A stretch of DNA of 64,000 nt from Erwinia mallotivora (lineage in GTDB: Bacteria; Pseudomonadota; Gammaproteobacteria; Enterobacterales; Enterobacteriaceae), in assembly GCF_000590885.1 (NCBI RefSeq), contig NZ_JFHN01000045.1:124001-188000 (forward strand). Direction: 5' to 3'. This document shows positions 37,708 through 47,219 of the stretch, one piece after another. The notes beneath the pieces were generated by a model. It did no database searches. It had not been told where the DNA came from and saw only the letters and a program-made list of their open reading frames with translations. Each line of letters starts with the position of its first letter. Positions within the stretch are counted from its first letter, which is position 1. The translations under genes and the position numbers were made by a program.

Positions 37708-39453
37708 TCACTGCTTCTTCAGTGCCTGACTCAACGTCCAGAGTTCGCGGCGTTCTTCCGCGTTGAGCCCATGAGTGCGGTCACGGGCAATCAGTTCTTC
37801 AAGACGACGTTCCAGCGCGGCGTCGTACATGCTGGCCAGTGAATCCTTGAACATGGTCTCCACCTCATCGTCTACGATCATGTGGTTCCATGTCGCCAGA
37901 GTTTCAATGCTCTGACTAAAATTTGTTCCGCGATATAACTCCAGTAGCTGTCCGGTCGTCAGGCCAGGGTGCGCATTGCACGTCTCGACCAGCTCAACAA
38001 ACAGCGAAAATCCGGGCAGCGCCGAATTCTCCAGTCCCTGCATTGAGGGGACTATTGCTGCCAGCCCTGGGTTCTGAATCAGCAGCCCAATCAGTATACG
38101 CATGGTTGTGCGTTTTAGCTGAGGTTGCGGCGAGGGCTTCGCATTTTCACCCTGCTTTGGCAGCAATTTTTCTAATTGGACATGGTCCGGGATGCCCAGC
38201 TTATCCCCCAGAACCTGCCGCAAATAAATGCGCAGCGTTTCTCCTGGCACCTGACTGACCAGTGGCAGCGCCAGCGTGGTGAGTTGCGCCCGACCATCGG
38301 GGGTACTCAGATCAACCTGCGGCAGCAGCGTGTCATACAGGAAAGTGGACAGCGGCATGGCCTGCTCCATCCTGGCTTCAAAAGCCGCCTTTCCTTCTTT
38401 ACGTACCAGCGTATCCGGATCTTCACCATCAGGCAGAAACATAAAGCGTAGCTGACGACCGTCATTCATGTAAGGTAATGCGGTTTCCAGTGCCCGCCAG
38501 GCGGCTTCACGTCCTGCACGATCGCCGTCATAGCAGCAAATTACGTTGTCTGTCGTGCGAAAAAGAAGTTGAATATGTTCGGGCGTCGTGGAGGTCCCCA
38601 GTGAGGCCACTGCATAATCAATGCCAAATTGCGCCAGCGCCACCACGTCCATGTAGCCTTCGACCACCAACAGCTTTGCCGGTTCAGGATGTTTTTTTTG
38701 TGCTTCATACAAGCCATACAACTGGCGGCCTTTATGAAAAATATCGGTTTCCGGTGAGTTAAGGTATTTGGGAAGCGCATCACCCAGGACTCGTCCCCCA
38801 AAACCGATAACCCGCCCACGTTTGTCGTGGATAGGAAACATTATTCGTTCACGGAAGCGATCGTAACTGCGTCCCTGATCGTTAGTGACCAACATGCCTG
38901 CATCAATCAACGACTGGCGGTCATCCTGATTATGACCAAATTTCTTCAGGGCGTTGTCCCATCCTGCGGGGGCAAAACCAATGGAAAAATGTGTAATCAC
39001 TTCGTCACTGAGACCACGTTTGCGCAGATAGTCTCGTGCGGCAGAGGCGTGTTGTTGAGTCAACGCATGCTGATAAAAATGGCTCAGCCCGTCCATCAAC
39101 TGATACAAACTCTGTCGCTGGTGGCGCTCAAGCTGGCTGGGGCCCGTGCCATTCTCATAGGGTACTTCCAGACCGTAGAGTGTGGCCAGCTCTTCAATAC
39201 TTTCCACGAATTCCAGACGATCATAATTCATCAGGAAATCAATAGCATTACCATGAGCACCACAGCCGAAGCAGTGGTAAAACTGTTTTTCACCATTGAC
39301 GGTGAAAGAGGGGGTTTTTTCATTATGAAAGGGACAGCACGCATGATAATTTTTTCCCTGCTTTTTCAGCTTCACACGAGCATCGATCAGATCCACGATG
39401 TCCGTGCGCGCCAGCAAGTCATTGATAAATATGCGTGGGATTCGTCCAGCCAT
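37708..39453 (-). CDS. dnaG: DNA primase
   Basis: A 581-residue primase that makes RNA primers on the lagging strand. The N-terminal CHC2 zinc domain reads CCPFHNEKTPSF...YHCFGCGAHG (about 39-65). The TOPRIM core has the metal-binding Glu in VVEGYMDVVAL and the DxD-type motif in CCYDGDRAGREAAWRAL. The C-terminal part binds DnaB helicase. It lies between rpsU and rpoD, the classic macromolecular synthesis operon. Confidence 0.99.
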   Translation of the reverse strand: MAGRIPRIFINDLLARTDIVDLIDARVKLKKQGKNYHACCPFHNEKTPSFTVNGEKQFYHCFGCGAHGNAIDFLMNYDRLEFVESIEELATLYGLEVPYENGTGPSQLERHQRQSLYQLMDGLSHFYQHALTQQHASAARDYLRKRGLSDEVITHFSIGFAPAGWDNALKKFGHNQDDRQSLIDAGMLVTNDQGRSYDRFRERIMFPIHDKRGRVIGFGGRVLGDALPKYLNSPETDIFHKGRQLYGLYEAQKKHPEPAKLLVVEGYMDVVALAQFGIDYAVASLGTSTTPEHIQLLFRTTDNVICCYDGDRAGREAAWRALETALPYMNDGRQLRFMFLPDGEDPDTLVRKEGKAAFEARMEQAMPLSTFLYDTLLPQVDLSTPDGRAQLTTLALPLVSQVPGETLRIYLRQVLGDKLGIPDHVQLEKLLPKQGENAKPSPQPQLKRTTMRILIGLLIQNPGLAAIVPSMQGLENSALPGFSLFVELVETCNAHPGLTTGQLLELYRGTNFSQSIETLATWNHMIVDDEVETMFKDSLASMYDAALERRLEELIARDRTHGLNAEERRELWTLSQALKKQ

Positions 39454-39485
39454 AAGCCCCGGTTTATCAGCTCATAAACGAGAAC

Positions 39486-39518
39486 AAGCCGCGCATTCCT
39501 TTCGGAAAGCACGGCCTT
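39486..39518 (-). terminator. Internal attenuating terminator between rpsU and dnaG
   Basis: On the minus strand GCCGTGCTTTCC-GAAA-GGAATGCGCGGC forms a hairpin with one mismatch and one wobble, followed by TTGTTCT. It matches in position the known T1 terminator of the E. coli operon, which lowers dnaG expression relative to rpsU. Confidence 0.7.
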
Positions 39519-39553
39519 CTTATACTACAAACTTGTCTGTGAAGCTTAAAAGA

Positions 39554-40071
<518 letters not shown>

Positions 40072-41094
40072 ATGCGTGTGCTCGGCATAGAAACTTCCTG
40101 CGATGAAACCGGTGTGGCGATTTACGATGATGCATCCGGGTTAGTCGCCAACCAACTTTACAGCCAGGTTAAACTGCATGCCGACTATGGCGGAGTCGTG
40201 CCTGAGCTTGCTTCACGCGATCATGTGCGCAAAACCGTGCCGTTGATTCAGGCGGCATTGAAAGAAGCGGGCTTACAGGCGCAGGACATAGATGCAGTAG
40301 CCTACACTGCGGGACCCGGACTGGTGGGGGCTTTGCTGGTGGGTGCCACGATTGGCCGTTCGCTGGCATTTGCCTGGGACGTTCCGGCCATTCCCATCCA
40401 TCATATGGAAGGACATCTGTTGGCACCCATGCTGGAAGACAACCCGCCAGCATTTCCGTTTGTTGCGCTGCTGGTATCCGGTGGACACACTCAACTGATC
40501 AGTGTTACCGCGATCGGCGAATATTCTCTGTTAGGCGAGTCCGTCGATGATGCAGCTGGAGAGGCCTTTGACAAGACGGCTAAACTACTTGGTCTGGATT
40601 ATCCGGGCGGCCCTTTGCTGTCTAAAATGGCGCAGTTGGGCATCGAAAAACGTTTTGTTTTTCCGCGCCCCATAACCGATCGTCCAGGACTTGACTTCAG
40701 CTTTTCAGGGCTGAAGACTTTTGCTGCTAATACCATACGTGAAAATTGTGATGATGCTCAAACGCGCGCGGACATCGCCAGAGCGTTTGAAGATGCCGTG
40801 GTGGATACGCTGGTGATTAAGTGCAAACGCGCGTTGGAACAAACGGGTTTCCAGCGACTGGTCATTGCCGGTGGCGTCAGCGCCAATCGCGCGCTACGGG
40901 AAAAAATGGCTGAGGTGATGAAAGCACGTGGCGGCGAAGTATTTTATGCGCGTCCGGAACTCTGTACTGATAACGGTGCGATGATAGCCTATGCTGGCAT
41001 GGTCAGGTTGCAAGAGGGGACACGGGATAAGCTGAGCGTTACTGTACAACCACGGTGGCCGCTGTCAGAGCTTTTACCTCTGGGAAACAATTAA
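40072..41094 (+). CDS. tsaD: tRNA t6A37 threonylcarbamoyltransferase TsaD
   Basis: A 340-residue ASKHA-fold enzyme (formerly YgjD/Gcp). With TsaB and TsaE it transfers threonylcarbamoyl to A37 of ANN-decoding tRNAs. It has [20 protein letters not shown] at the start, the iron-binding HHMEGHL (about 110-116), LVSGGHTQL and the C-terminal [11 protein letters not shown]. An in-frame upstream extension to 39820 exists but lacks the family start; the ATG at 40072 follows GAGGTGAAAGA and gives the family length. Confidence 0.98.
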   Translation: MRVLGIETSCDETGVAIYDDASGLVANQLYSQVKLHADYGGVVPELASRDHVRKTVPLIQAALKEAGLQAQDIDAVAYTAGPGLVGALLVGATIGRSLAFAWDVPAIPIHHMEGHLLAPMLEDNPPAFPFVALLVSGGHTQLISVTAIGEYSLLGESVDDAAGEAFDKTAKLLGLDYPGGPLLSKMAQLGIEKRFVFPRPITDRPGLDFSFSGLKTFAANTIRENCDDAQTRADIARAFEDAVVDTLVIKCKRALEQTGFQRLVIAGGVSANRALREKMAEVMKARGGEVFYARPELCTDNGAMIAYAGMVRLQEGTRDKLSVTVQPRWPLSELLPLGNN

Positions 41095-41100
41095 TATAAT

Positions 41101-41123
41101 ACGCCACCGCTGTAGGGTGGCGT
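41101..41123. terminator. Hairpin between tsaD and the microcin-like gene
   Basis: ACGCCACC/GGTGGCGT, an 8-bp perfect stem with a 7-base loop between two converging genes. T-richness is modest on both sides (better on the minus strand, ATTATATTAATT), so it may serve both genes. Confidence 0.55.
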
Positions 41124-41139
41124 AGAGTCGTTATATAAA

Positions 41140-41430
41140 TCAGTTACCTAAAAGGCTGTTTAACCAGGAGCCAATTAAAGGAATACTGGCAAGGGTGTTT
41201 TCAATAGCGCTGCCAATCTTGCTCCCAAGGCTGGAGCCTATACTGGTGCCTAAATTTGGCAGCAACGAACTGATGCTGACGTTTCCAAGCAGTGGAATGC
41301 TAACGCTTGTACTATCTGAAACCAGCCCGTATAAGCTTTTGCCGATCACGCCTCCAATATTACTGAGGGCGTCCTCAATAAACCCTGCACCACTCACCAG
41401 TGATAATTCTTGCTGTGATAATTCTTTCAT
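41140..41430 (-). CDS. Microcin/bacteriocin-like peptide with double-glycine leader
   Basis: A 96-residue precursor. Residues 1-15 (MKELSQQELSLVSGA) fit the class II bacteriocin leader consensus: Leu -12, Ser -11, Glu -8, Leu -7, Val -4, Gly -2, Ala -1. The 81-residue remainder is rich in Gly, Ser, Ile and Leu, has no Cys, and contains several small-xxx-small motifs (GGVIGKSLYG, GTSIGSSLGSKIGSA), suggesting membrane-active helices. AAGGAA lies before the ATG at 41430; the DNA is AT-rich compared with tsaD and plsY. No immunity gene, C39-peptidase transporter or HlyD-type adaptor is adjacent. A non-bacteriocin secreted peptide is the alternative. The target is unknown. Confidence 0.75.
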   Translation of the reverse strand: MKELSQQELSLVSGAGFIEDALSNIGGVIGKSLYGLVSDSTSVSIPLLGNVSISSLLPNLGTSIGSSLGSKIGSAIENTLASIPLIGSWLNSLLGN

Positions 41431-41556
41431 TAACAATTCCTTGTAATTAATATTATTAAATTAAATCCACGCCATTAAATGGCCCAGTTATTTTAATTTA
41501 TTGCCAGGTTTTTTTGCAATTATCAATTATTAATTACAATTAAGTGAAGTTAAGTT

Positions 41557-42153
41557 TTATTTGGACTTTCTTTTCCAGATTTTCGATTCCTGACCGCGCC
41601 ACAAACGCTGAATATTATCGTGGTGACGGAGTAATACCAGACAGGAGAGCATCGCGACCGGAAAGGTGAACTGCGGTTTAAACCACCAGACATAAAAGGG
41701 TGCAATCAACGCGCTGATGATTGCTCCCAGAGAAGAGTAACCGCTCAACAACACGGTCAGCAGCCAGGTTCCGGTCATCAGCCCGGTCAGATCCCAGCCT
41801 ATTGGCGCGATGGCCCCAAACGCAGTCGCCACGCCTTTACCGCCTTTAAAATGAAAGAAGACCGGATAGATATGACCAAGACAGGCCGCGATAGCCGTCA
41901 GACCGAGATAAAACGGGCTGACGCCATAATGGTATGCCAGCCATACCGGTAACATACCTTTGAGGATATCAAAAATCAGTACCGTCAGCGCAGGCAGCTT
42001 GCCACCAATCCGCAATACGTTGGTCGCGCCGGGGTTGCCGGAGCCATGCTGACGCGGATCGGGTAAGCGGAAAAGCTGGCATACCAGAATTGCGCTGGAA
42101 ACCGAGCCGCAAAGATACGCGAAAACAATCATACCAAGCTCGAATACACTCAT
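41557..42153 (-). CDS. plsY: Acyl-phosphate glycerol-3-phosphate acyltransferase PlsY
   Basis: A 198-residue inner-membrane acyltransferase making lysophosphatidic acid from acyl phosphate and glycerol-3-phosphate, the first step of phospholipid synthesis. The three family motifs are visible: [12 protein letters not shown] (glycerol phosphate site), [20 protein letters not shown], and [11 protein letters not shown] near the end. Five membrane spans are predicted. The ATG at 42153 ([17 protein letters not shown]) is chosen by homology over a start 28 codons upstream. It is divergent from folB. Confidence 0.96.
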   Translation of the reverse strand: MSVFELGMIVFAYLCGSVSSAILVCQLFRLPDPRQHGSGNPGATNVLRIGGKLPALTVLIFDILKGMLPVWLAYHYGVSPFYLGLTAIAACLGHIYPVFFHFKGGKGVATAFGAIAPIGWDLTGLMTGTWLLTVLLSGYSSLGAIISALIAPFYVWWFKPQFTFPVAMLSCLVLLRHHDNIQRLWRGQESKIWKRKSK

Positions 42154-42260
42154 AACACAGTTCCGTGTTGCTGGGGTCGTTTTGATTTCATCATCTGTGG
42201 ATAATACGCATAAACTGTCGGAAGTGGTATCCGGCAATCACAAAAACAGAGAGTGACATC

Positions 42261-42620
42261 ATGGATATCGTATTTATAGAGCAACTTTGCGTTATCACGA
42301 CTATCGGCGTTTACTACTGGGAACAAACCATTCAACAAAAGCTGGTGTTCGATGTCGAAATGGCCTGGGATAACCGCAAGGCCGCCGCCAGCGATGATGT
42401 GAAAGACTGTCTGAGCTACGCCGATGTATCTGAAGCCATCATCAACCATGTCGCGGGGGGAAAATTCGCCCTGGTGGAGCGGGTAGCGGAAGAAGTTGCC
42501 AGCTTATTACTGGCGCGATTCAACTCGCCGTGGGTGCGCATTAAACTCAGCAAACCCGGTGCCGTGGCCCAGGCAACGCAGGTTGGTGTGATTATTGAAC
42601 GCGGGACTAATCCGAAATAG
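42261..42620 (+). CDS. folB: Dihydroneopterin aldolase
   Basis: A 119-residue enzyme of folate synthesis that cleaves dihydroneopterin to 6-hydroxymethyl-dihydropterin and glycolaldehyde. It starts MDIVFIEQLCVITTIGVYYW; DCLSYADVSEAI and the active-site FALVERVAEEVA with its Glu are conserved, as is VRIKLSKPGAV. It forms octamers in relatives. It is divergent from plsY with about 110 bases between the starts, the same arrangement as in E. coli. Confidence 0.97.
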   Translation: MDIVFIEQLCVITTIGVYYWEQTIQQKLVFDVEMAWDNRKAAASDDVKDCLSYADVSEAIINHVAGGKFALVERVAEEVASLLLARFNSPWVRIKLSKPGAVAQATQVGVIIERGTNPK

Positions 42621-42762
42621 AGCCAGAGTGATTGCCATCACAGTTAAAGCAAACGACATTATGGATTGTCTTAAGGTTGGCCTAACCCAGGGCTGACACA
42701 ATTTCGGCGGTAGCGAACAGCGACCGCCTTTTTAATGTTTTTTGAACGGATAGGGGAATTTG

Positions 42763-43587
42763 ATGGCAGATCTACATCAGCTATGGGTGGCAGCAATACT
42801 GGGCATTGTTGAGGGATTAACAGAGTTTCTGCCTGTCTCTTCCACCGGACATATGATTATTGTCGGTCATCTGTTGGGGTTTGAAGGAGACAAGGCAGAC
42901 ACCTTTGAAGTCGTTATTCAACTGGGCTCTATTCTGGCCGTTGTGGTGATGTTCTGGCGTCGTTTGTTTGGTTTGATCGGGATCCACTTTGGTAACGTGC
43001 CACACGAAGGAACTGGCCGGGGACATCTGACGTTAATTCATATTCTGTTGGGTATGATCCCCGCAGTGGTCATCGGTTTGATCTTTCACGACAAAATCAA
43101 ATTGTTATTCAACCCGGTTAACGTAATGTATGCGCTGGTCGTGGGCGGCGTGTTGCTGTTGGCTGCTGAATTTCTCAAACCGAAGAAACCGAAAGCCGTC
43201 GGCATCGATGATATGACATACCGTCAGGCGTTTGTGATTGGTTGCTTTCAATGTCTTGCGCTGTGGCCGGGCTTCTCGCGTTCTGGTGCAACTATTTCCG
43301 GCGGGATGCTGATGGGGGTCAGCCGCTATGCTGCCTCTGAGTTCTCTTTCATCCTCGCAGTGCCGATGATGCTGGGTGCCACTATTCTCGACCTGTATAA
43401 AAGCAGAGGTTTTCTGACCATGGCAGACTTTCCGATGTTTGCCGTTGGCTTTATCACCGCATTTATTGTGGCGCTGATTGCCATTAAGGTGTTCCTGAAA
43501 TTGATTCAGAACATCTCCTTTGTGCCGTTCGCTATCTATCGCTTCATCGTGGCGATTGCGGTCTGGTTCCTCTTTGTGCAGATCTGA
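42763..43587 (+). CDS. uppP: Undecaprenyl-diphosphate phosphatase
   Basis: A 274-residue polytopic membrane phosphatase (BacA/UppP) that recycles undecaprenyl pyrophosphate, the lipid carrier of cell-wall synthesis, and confers bacitracin tolerance. Motif 1 is [18 protein letters not shown] (about 15-32) with the catalytic Glu pair and Ser. Motif 2 is [14 protein letters not shown] (about 168-181). The ATG at 42763 follows AGGGGAA; a TTG one codon earlier is less likely. Confidence 0.97.
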   Translation: MADLHQLWVAAILGIVEGLTEFLPVSSTGHMIIVGHLLGFEGDKADTFEVVIQLGSILAVVVMFWRRLFGLIGIHFGNVPHEGTGRGHLTLIHILLGMIPAVVIGLIFHDKIKLLFNPVNVMYALVVGGVLLLAAEFLKPKKPKAVGIDDMTYRQAFVIGCFQCLALWPGFSRSGATISGGMLMGVSRYAASEFSFILAVPMMLGATILDLYKSRGFLTMADFPMFAVGFITAFIVALIAIKVFLKLIQNISFVPFAIYRFIVAIAVWFLFVQI

Positions 43588-43594
43588 AAAAGCA

Positions 43595-43615
43595 GGCCGG
43601 ACGTTCAGTCCGGCC
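43595..43615. terminator. Bidirectional terminator between uppP and cca
   Basis: GGCCGGAC/GTCCGGCC stem. On the minus strand it is followed by TGCTTTTTC (cca), on the plus strand by TTCCCTTC (uppP). Confidence 0.75.
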
Positions 43616-43621
43616 TTCCCT

Positions 43622-44857
43622 TCAAGGCAATAAATTTTGCTGAGTTTGCCATTCGGCCAGTTTGGCAACGCGCCTTCGGGTTAACTCTTCGCGAACCTCC
43701 GCACCTTTAAAACCGGCCTCAATCACTGCTTTTGTAGGGACGCTCAACGCCACCGCCCAGGCTTCACGCAGATAGGTGCCCTGGGGATAGGCATTATTTT
43801 CAAACCCGGTGCGGCCACGCGCATCAGCTTCGCTGGTCAGCGCAATCTGCTCCACCCTGTGCGGTTTTCGCCAGGCATCAATACGATCAAAAAGAGTAAC
43901 CAGGGTTTGCGGGCTCTGACGCTCCACGACATGGATCATATCGTGAAATTCAGTGACCAGCAGCGCCAGATCGCGAAAGGCATTGGGCACCCTTAACCGC
44001 TGACAAACCTTTTCAACTATTGGGATACCTGCCAGTCCATGACCATGATGACTGGGCCATTTTTCAGGGGGCGTCAGCGCTTTGCCCACGTCGTGAAACA
44101 GGGTAGCGAAACGAACGGCAACGTCGTCGCTGAGCCGGGCTGCCATTGCCAGCGTCATCAGGGTATGCACGCCGGTATCAATCTCCGGATGCCATTTCGC
44201 TGGGGCCGGAACACCATAAAGATTGTCCAGTTCAGGAAACAGCACCGCCAATGCGCCGCAGTCGCGCAGCAGTTGGAAATAGACCTCAGGATGGCGGGTT
44301 GCCAACGCTTTTTCCGTCTCCTTCCACACCCGTTCCGGTGTCAACGTATTCAGTTCACCGCTGCCGGCCATATTGCGCATTAACGCAAGTGTCTCATCAG
44401 CAACGGTAAAATTAAGATGGGCAAAACGCGCGGCAAAACGTGCCACGCGGAGCACGCGTAGCGGATCTTCATTGAACGCTGGAGAAACATGACGCAGCAG
44501 GCGTTTTGTCAGATCGTTGCGACCACCGTAGGGATCGTGGTAATTGCCGTCCTGATCCTGAGCGATAGCGTTAATGGTCAGATCACGACGCAGTAAATCC
44601 TGCTCGAGAGTAACATCAGGCGCGGAATAACAGATAAAACCGGTATAGCCACTGCCATTCTTGCGTTCGGTGCGAGCCAGGGCATATTCCTGCTGGGTAC
44701 GTGGATGCAGGAATACCGGGAAATCACGACCAACCTGCTGATAGCCCTGATTCAGCATCTCCTCGGGGGAAGCGCCCACCACCACCCAGTCTTTATCTTT
44801 TACTGGCAGATTTAACAGTGCATCGCGTACCGCGCCACCAACAAGATAAATCTTCAC
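43622..44857 (-). CDS. cca: CCA-adding tRNA nucleotidyltransferase
   Basis: A 411-residue class II nucleotidyltransferase that builds or repairs the 3' CCA of tRNAs. The head has [10 protein letters not shown] and the metal-binding DKDWVVVG (about 21-28). The neck reads [12 protein letters not shown] and [14 protein letters not shown]-terminal HD domain ([24 protein letters not shown]) gives phosphatase/phosphodiesterase activity in gamma-proteobacterial enzymes. The length equals E. coli Cca. Confidence 0.98.
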   Translation of the reverse strand: MKIYLVGGAVRDALLNLPVKDKDWVVVGASPEEMLNQGYQQVGRDFPVFLHPRTQQEYALARTERKNGSGYTGFICYSAPDVTLEQDLLRRDLTINAIAQDQDGNYHDPYGGRNDLTKRLLRHVSPAFNEDPLRVLRVARFAARFAHLNFTVADETLALMRNMAGSGELNTLTPERVWKETEKALATRHPEVYFQLLRDCGALAVLFPELDNLYGVPAPAKWHPEIDTGVHTLMTLAMAARLSDDVAVRFATLFHDVGKALTPPEKWPSHHGHGLAGIPIVEKVCQRLRVPNAFRDLALLVTEFHDMIHVVERQSPQTLVTLFDRIDAWRKPHRVEQIALTSEADARGRTGFENNAYPQGTYLREAWAVALSVPTKAVIEAGFKGAEVREELTRRRVAKLAEWQTQQNLLP

Positions 44858-45036
44858 TACTTTGCTCCTGACTGATTGGTTAGTGGCATCATACGCGAAG
44901 TGGGGAAGCTGTCACATTGTTGCGGGAAAGTGAAGAGAGCCAGCCGCCATGAAAAACAACACGGACATCGTCATGATGTCCATATTGTGTCAGGTCAGGG
45001 CCAGCAGGGGAGCCTGGTAGCGGACTGAGAGGAAAA

Positions 45037-45657
45037 TCAGTTCATCCAGCGATCTTTCTTTTTTCTGCTTGGGATCATGTGTGGCAAAAACAGTCCCAAC
45101 AGAAGGCCAACGCCGGCCACGCCGCCGCCATACATAAACCACTGCATAATAATCGTCCGCTGCTTGTCGTCCAGTTGAACATTTGCGGCGCTGACTTTTT
45201 TCTGCGCCACTATCAGCTCATTTTTCAGCTTCTGATTTTCATCCTTCAGGCTGTTGATGGCACCATCGCTGCCCGCTACTTTTTTCTGCATTTCAGCGGT
45301 GCGCTGGTTCCAGCTGTTATCAATATTCGCCAGTTTATCGGTTAAATCTTTGACCTGCTGTTCGAGCTGAGGCACACGTGTGCGCAGGCTGGGCTGTTGG
45401 CTTAACTGGGCCTGAGGGATCCAGGTGGTCCGGCCGTTCGCATCACGAATCTGAGCATAATGCGTGCTTTCATCGGTTTGCAGTAATGACACTTCTTCAC
45501 CGGCGTTCAGGGTGCCAACCAGGCGGTAACTGTCGCTGGGGCCGCTGCGTACCCAGGTTGAAAGTTCGTCAGAGATGTAGCGTTTTTCTTCGGCATGAAC
45601 AGATGCGGCAACGCTGAAGGTCAGTAGCGCAAGGCTGATAAGGTGAGTTTTTTTCAT
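45037..45657 (-). CDS. ygiM: SH3-domain membrane protein YgiM
   Basis: A 206-residue envelope protein. It has a signal peptide (MKKTHLISLALLTFSVAASV, cleavage near HAEE) and a bacterial SH3 domain (about 25-90: RYISDELSTWVRSGPSDSYR, GTLNAGEEVSLL). A coiled coil follows (about 95-165), then a C-terminal membrane helix (MYGGGVAGVGLLLGLFLP) and a basic tail. The TIGR04211 family is defined by this order. The role is unclear, probably at the cell wall. It is divergent from ygiF. Confidence 0.93.
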   Translation of the reverse strand: MKKTHLISLALLTFSVAASVHAEEKRYISDELSTWVRSGPSDSYRLVGTLNAGEEVSLLQTDESTHYAQIRDANGRTTWIPQAQLSQQPSLRTRVPQLEQQVKDLTDKLANIDNSWNQRTAEMQKKVAGSDGAINSLKDENQKLKNELIVAQKKVSAANVQLDDKQRTIIMQWFMYGGGVAGVGLLLGLFLPHMIPSRKKKDRWMN

Positions 45658-45865
45658 TCGATGTCTTTTTTACGTAAGTCCTGGAAAAAAGTAATGGCAC
45701 AGTCTGGAGTTGGTATGCACAAACCTGAATGAGAACAGTCCTGGTCTCTGGCTGGTGCGAGGCATCACGCAAAGTGGCAGGAAAGCCGGGACAGCCTGGG
45801 CGTTTCTGCTTTATTCTTCACGTGATAACGTATTTACCATGCCGGTAATCAACTGATAAAAAATT

Positions 45866-47167
45866 ATGACCATCGAAATCGAATTAAAGTTCATTGTTAC
45901 CCCTGAAGGCGCCGAAAAACTGCCGGCGTTGTTAGCAGGCTTTTCCCATCAGCACAGCGAAGGGCAGAAACTGACCAACATCTATTTTGAGACGGCAGAC
46001 AGCCAGCTGCGACGCTGGGATATGGGATTGCGTATTCGTGGTTTTGGCGACAGTTATGAAATGACGCTGAAAACAGCAGGGCAGACGGTTGGCGGGCTGC
46101 ATCAGCGGCCAGAATACAACGTCCCCCTGGATACGCCAGAGTTAGATCTCAACAGATTGCCTGCCGAAATCTGGCCAGAGGGCTGCGATGTTATTGCTTT
46201 ACAACACCAACTGAAACCGCTTTTCAGTACGCACTTTTTCCGTGAGAAGTGGGTAATTACTTACCTCAACAGCGAGATCGAAGTCGCCTGTGATCGCGGT
46301 GAAGTGGCGGCCGGTGAACTGACTGAAGCATTGAGCGAGATTGAGCTGGAGCTGAAAAGTGGTCATCGCGATGACCTGCTGGCTTTTGCGACGGAGCTGG
46401 CGGCGATGGGGGGGATACGGCTCGGGAGCCTGAGTAAAGCAGCCAGGGGCTATGCGCTGGCAAAAGGCAATCCGCCACGCGATCTTCGCCCCGTTCCGGT
46501 GATGAATATTGCCGCAAAAGCCACCGTTGAGCAGGGGATGCGCGCTGCCTTTATGTTGGCACTGAGTCAGTGGCAGTATCATGAAGAGCTGTGGTTGCGC
46601 GGCAATCAGGCTGCGCTGGAGCAAATCCACCAGGCTCTGGAAACGCTGCGTCAGGCCTTTTCGCTCTTTGGCGCATTGGTGCCACGCAAAGCGAGTAGCG
46701 AACTGCGTCAGTCTCTGACCCGGCTGGAAGAGCTGTTGCTGGAAAATTTACCGGCGGAAAAATTCTGTTTCAGCTCTCTCAGTCTGGAGACCCAGTTGGC
46801 ACTTACTAACTGGATTGTGACTGAACGCTGGCGACATTTTATTGATGCCAAAGCTGATGCCAGGCTTCAGGGATCATTCAAGCGATTCAGTGACATCATG
46901 CTGGGACGCATCTCAGCCGATCTGAAAGAAACCTTTGCCCGCGTACATCAGCTGAATGAGTATCAGGATAAACTCACCCGCCTGCATCGTCAGCTGCTGG
47001 CAACGCGTCTGCTGGCGGGCGCTTATGACCCCATCGCCGTTGCCAACTGGCTGGAGAACTGGCAACTGGTGGCTCAGGCGATTACGTCCGGGCAGGTAGC
47101 CTGGCTGGAAAGCCAGTGTCGTCAGACCATAAAACAACCTGTCTTCTGGAAAAACGGGAATATCTGA
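45866..47167 (+). CDS. ygiF: Inorganic triphosphatase YgiF (CYTH-CHAD)
   Basis: A 433-residue two-domain protein. The N-terminal CYTH tunnel domain has the signature EIELKF (about 4-9) and further acidic and basic residues ([18 protein letters not shown]). A C-terminal CHAD helical domain (about 215-420) binds polyphosphate in relatives. E. coli YgiF hydrolyses inorganic triphosphate. It lies upstream of glnE in the same orientation (about 50 bases), as in E. coli. Confidence 0.95.
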   Translation: MTIEIELKFIVTPEGAEKLPALLAGFSHQHSEGQKLTNIYFETADSQLRRWDMGLRIRGFGDSYEMTLKTAGQTVGGLHQRPEYNVPLDTPELDLNRLPAEIWPEGCDVIALQHQLKPLFSTHFFREKWVITYLNSEIEVACDRGEVAAGELTEALSEIELELKSGHRDDLLAFATELAAMGGIRLGSLSKAARGYALAKGNPPRDLRPVPVMNIAAKATVEQGMRAAFMLALSQWQYHEELWLRGNQAALEQIHQALETLRQAFSLFGALVPRKASSELRQSLTRLEELLLENLPAEKFCFSSLSLETQLALTNWIVTERWRHFIDAKADARLQGSFKRFSDIMLGRISADLKETFARVHQLNEYQDKLTRLHRQLLATRLLAGAYDPIAVANWLENWQLVAQAITSGQVAWLESQCRQTIKQPVFWKNGNI

Positions 47168-47219
47168 AACCGGCCGCAGTAAGCGGCTGGCGGAAATAAT
47201 GCATCCAGGGAGTTCTTTT

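Noticed and set aside
38827..39477. A 216-residue plus-strand open frame
   Set aside because: It is antisense to dnaG, which is unmistakable on the other strand.
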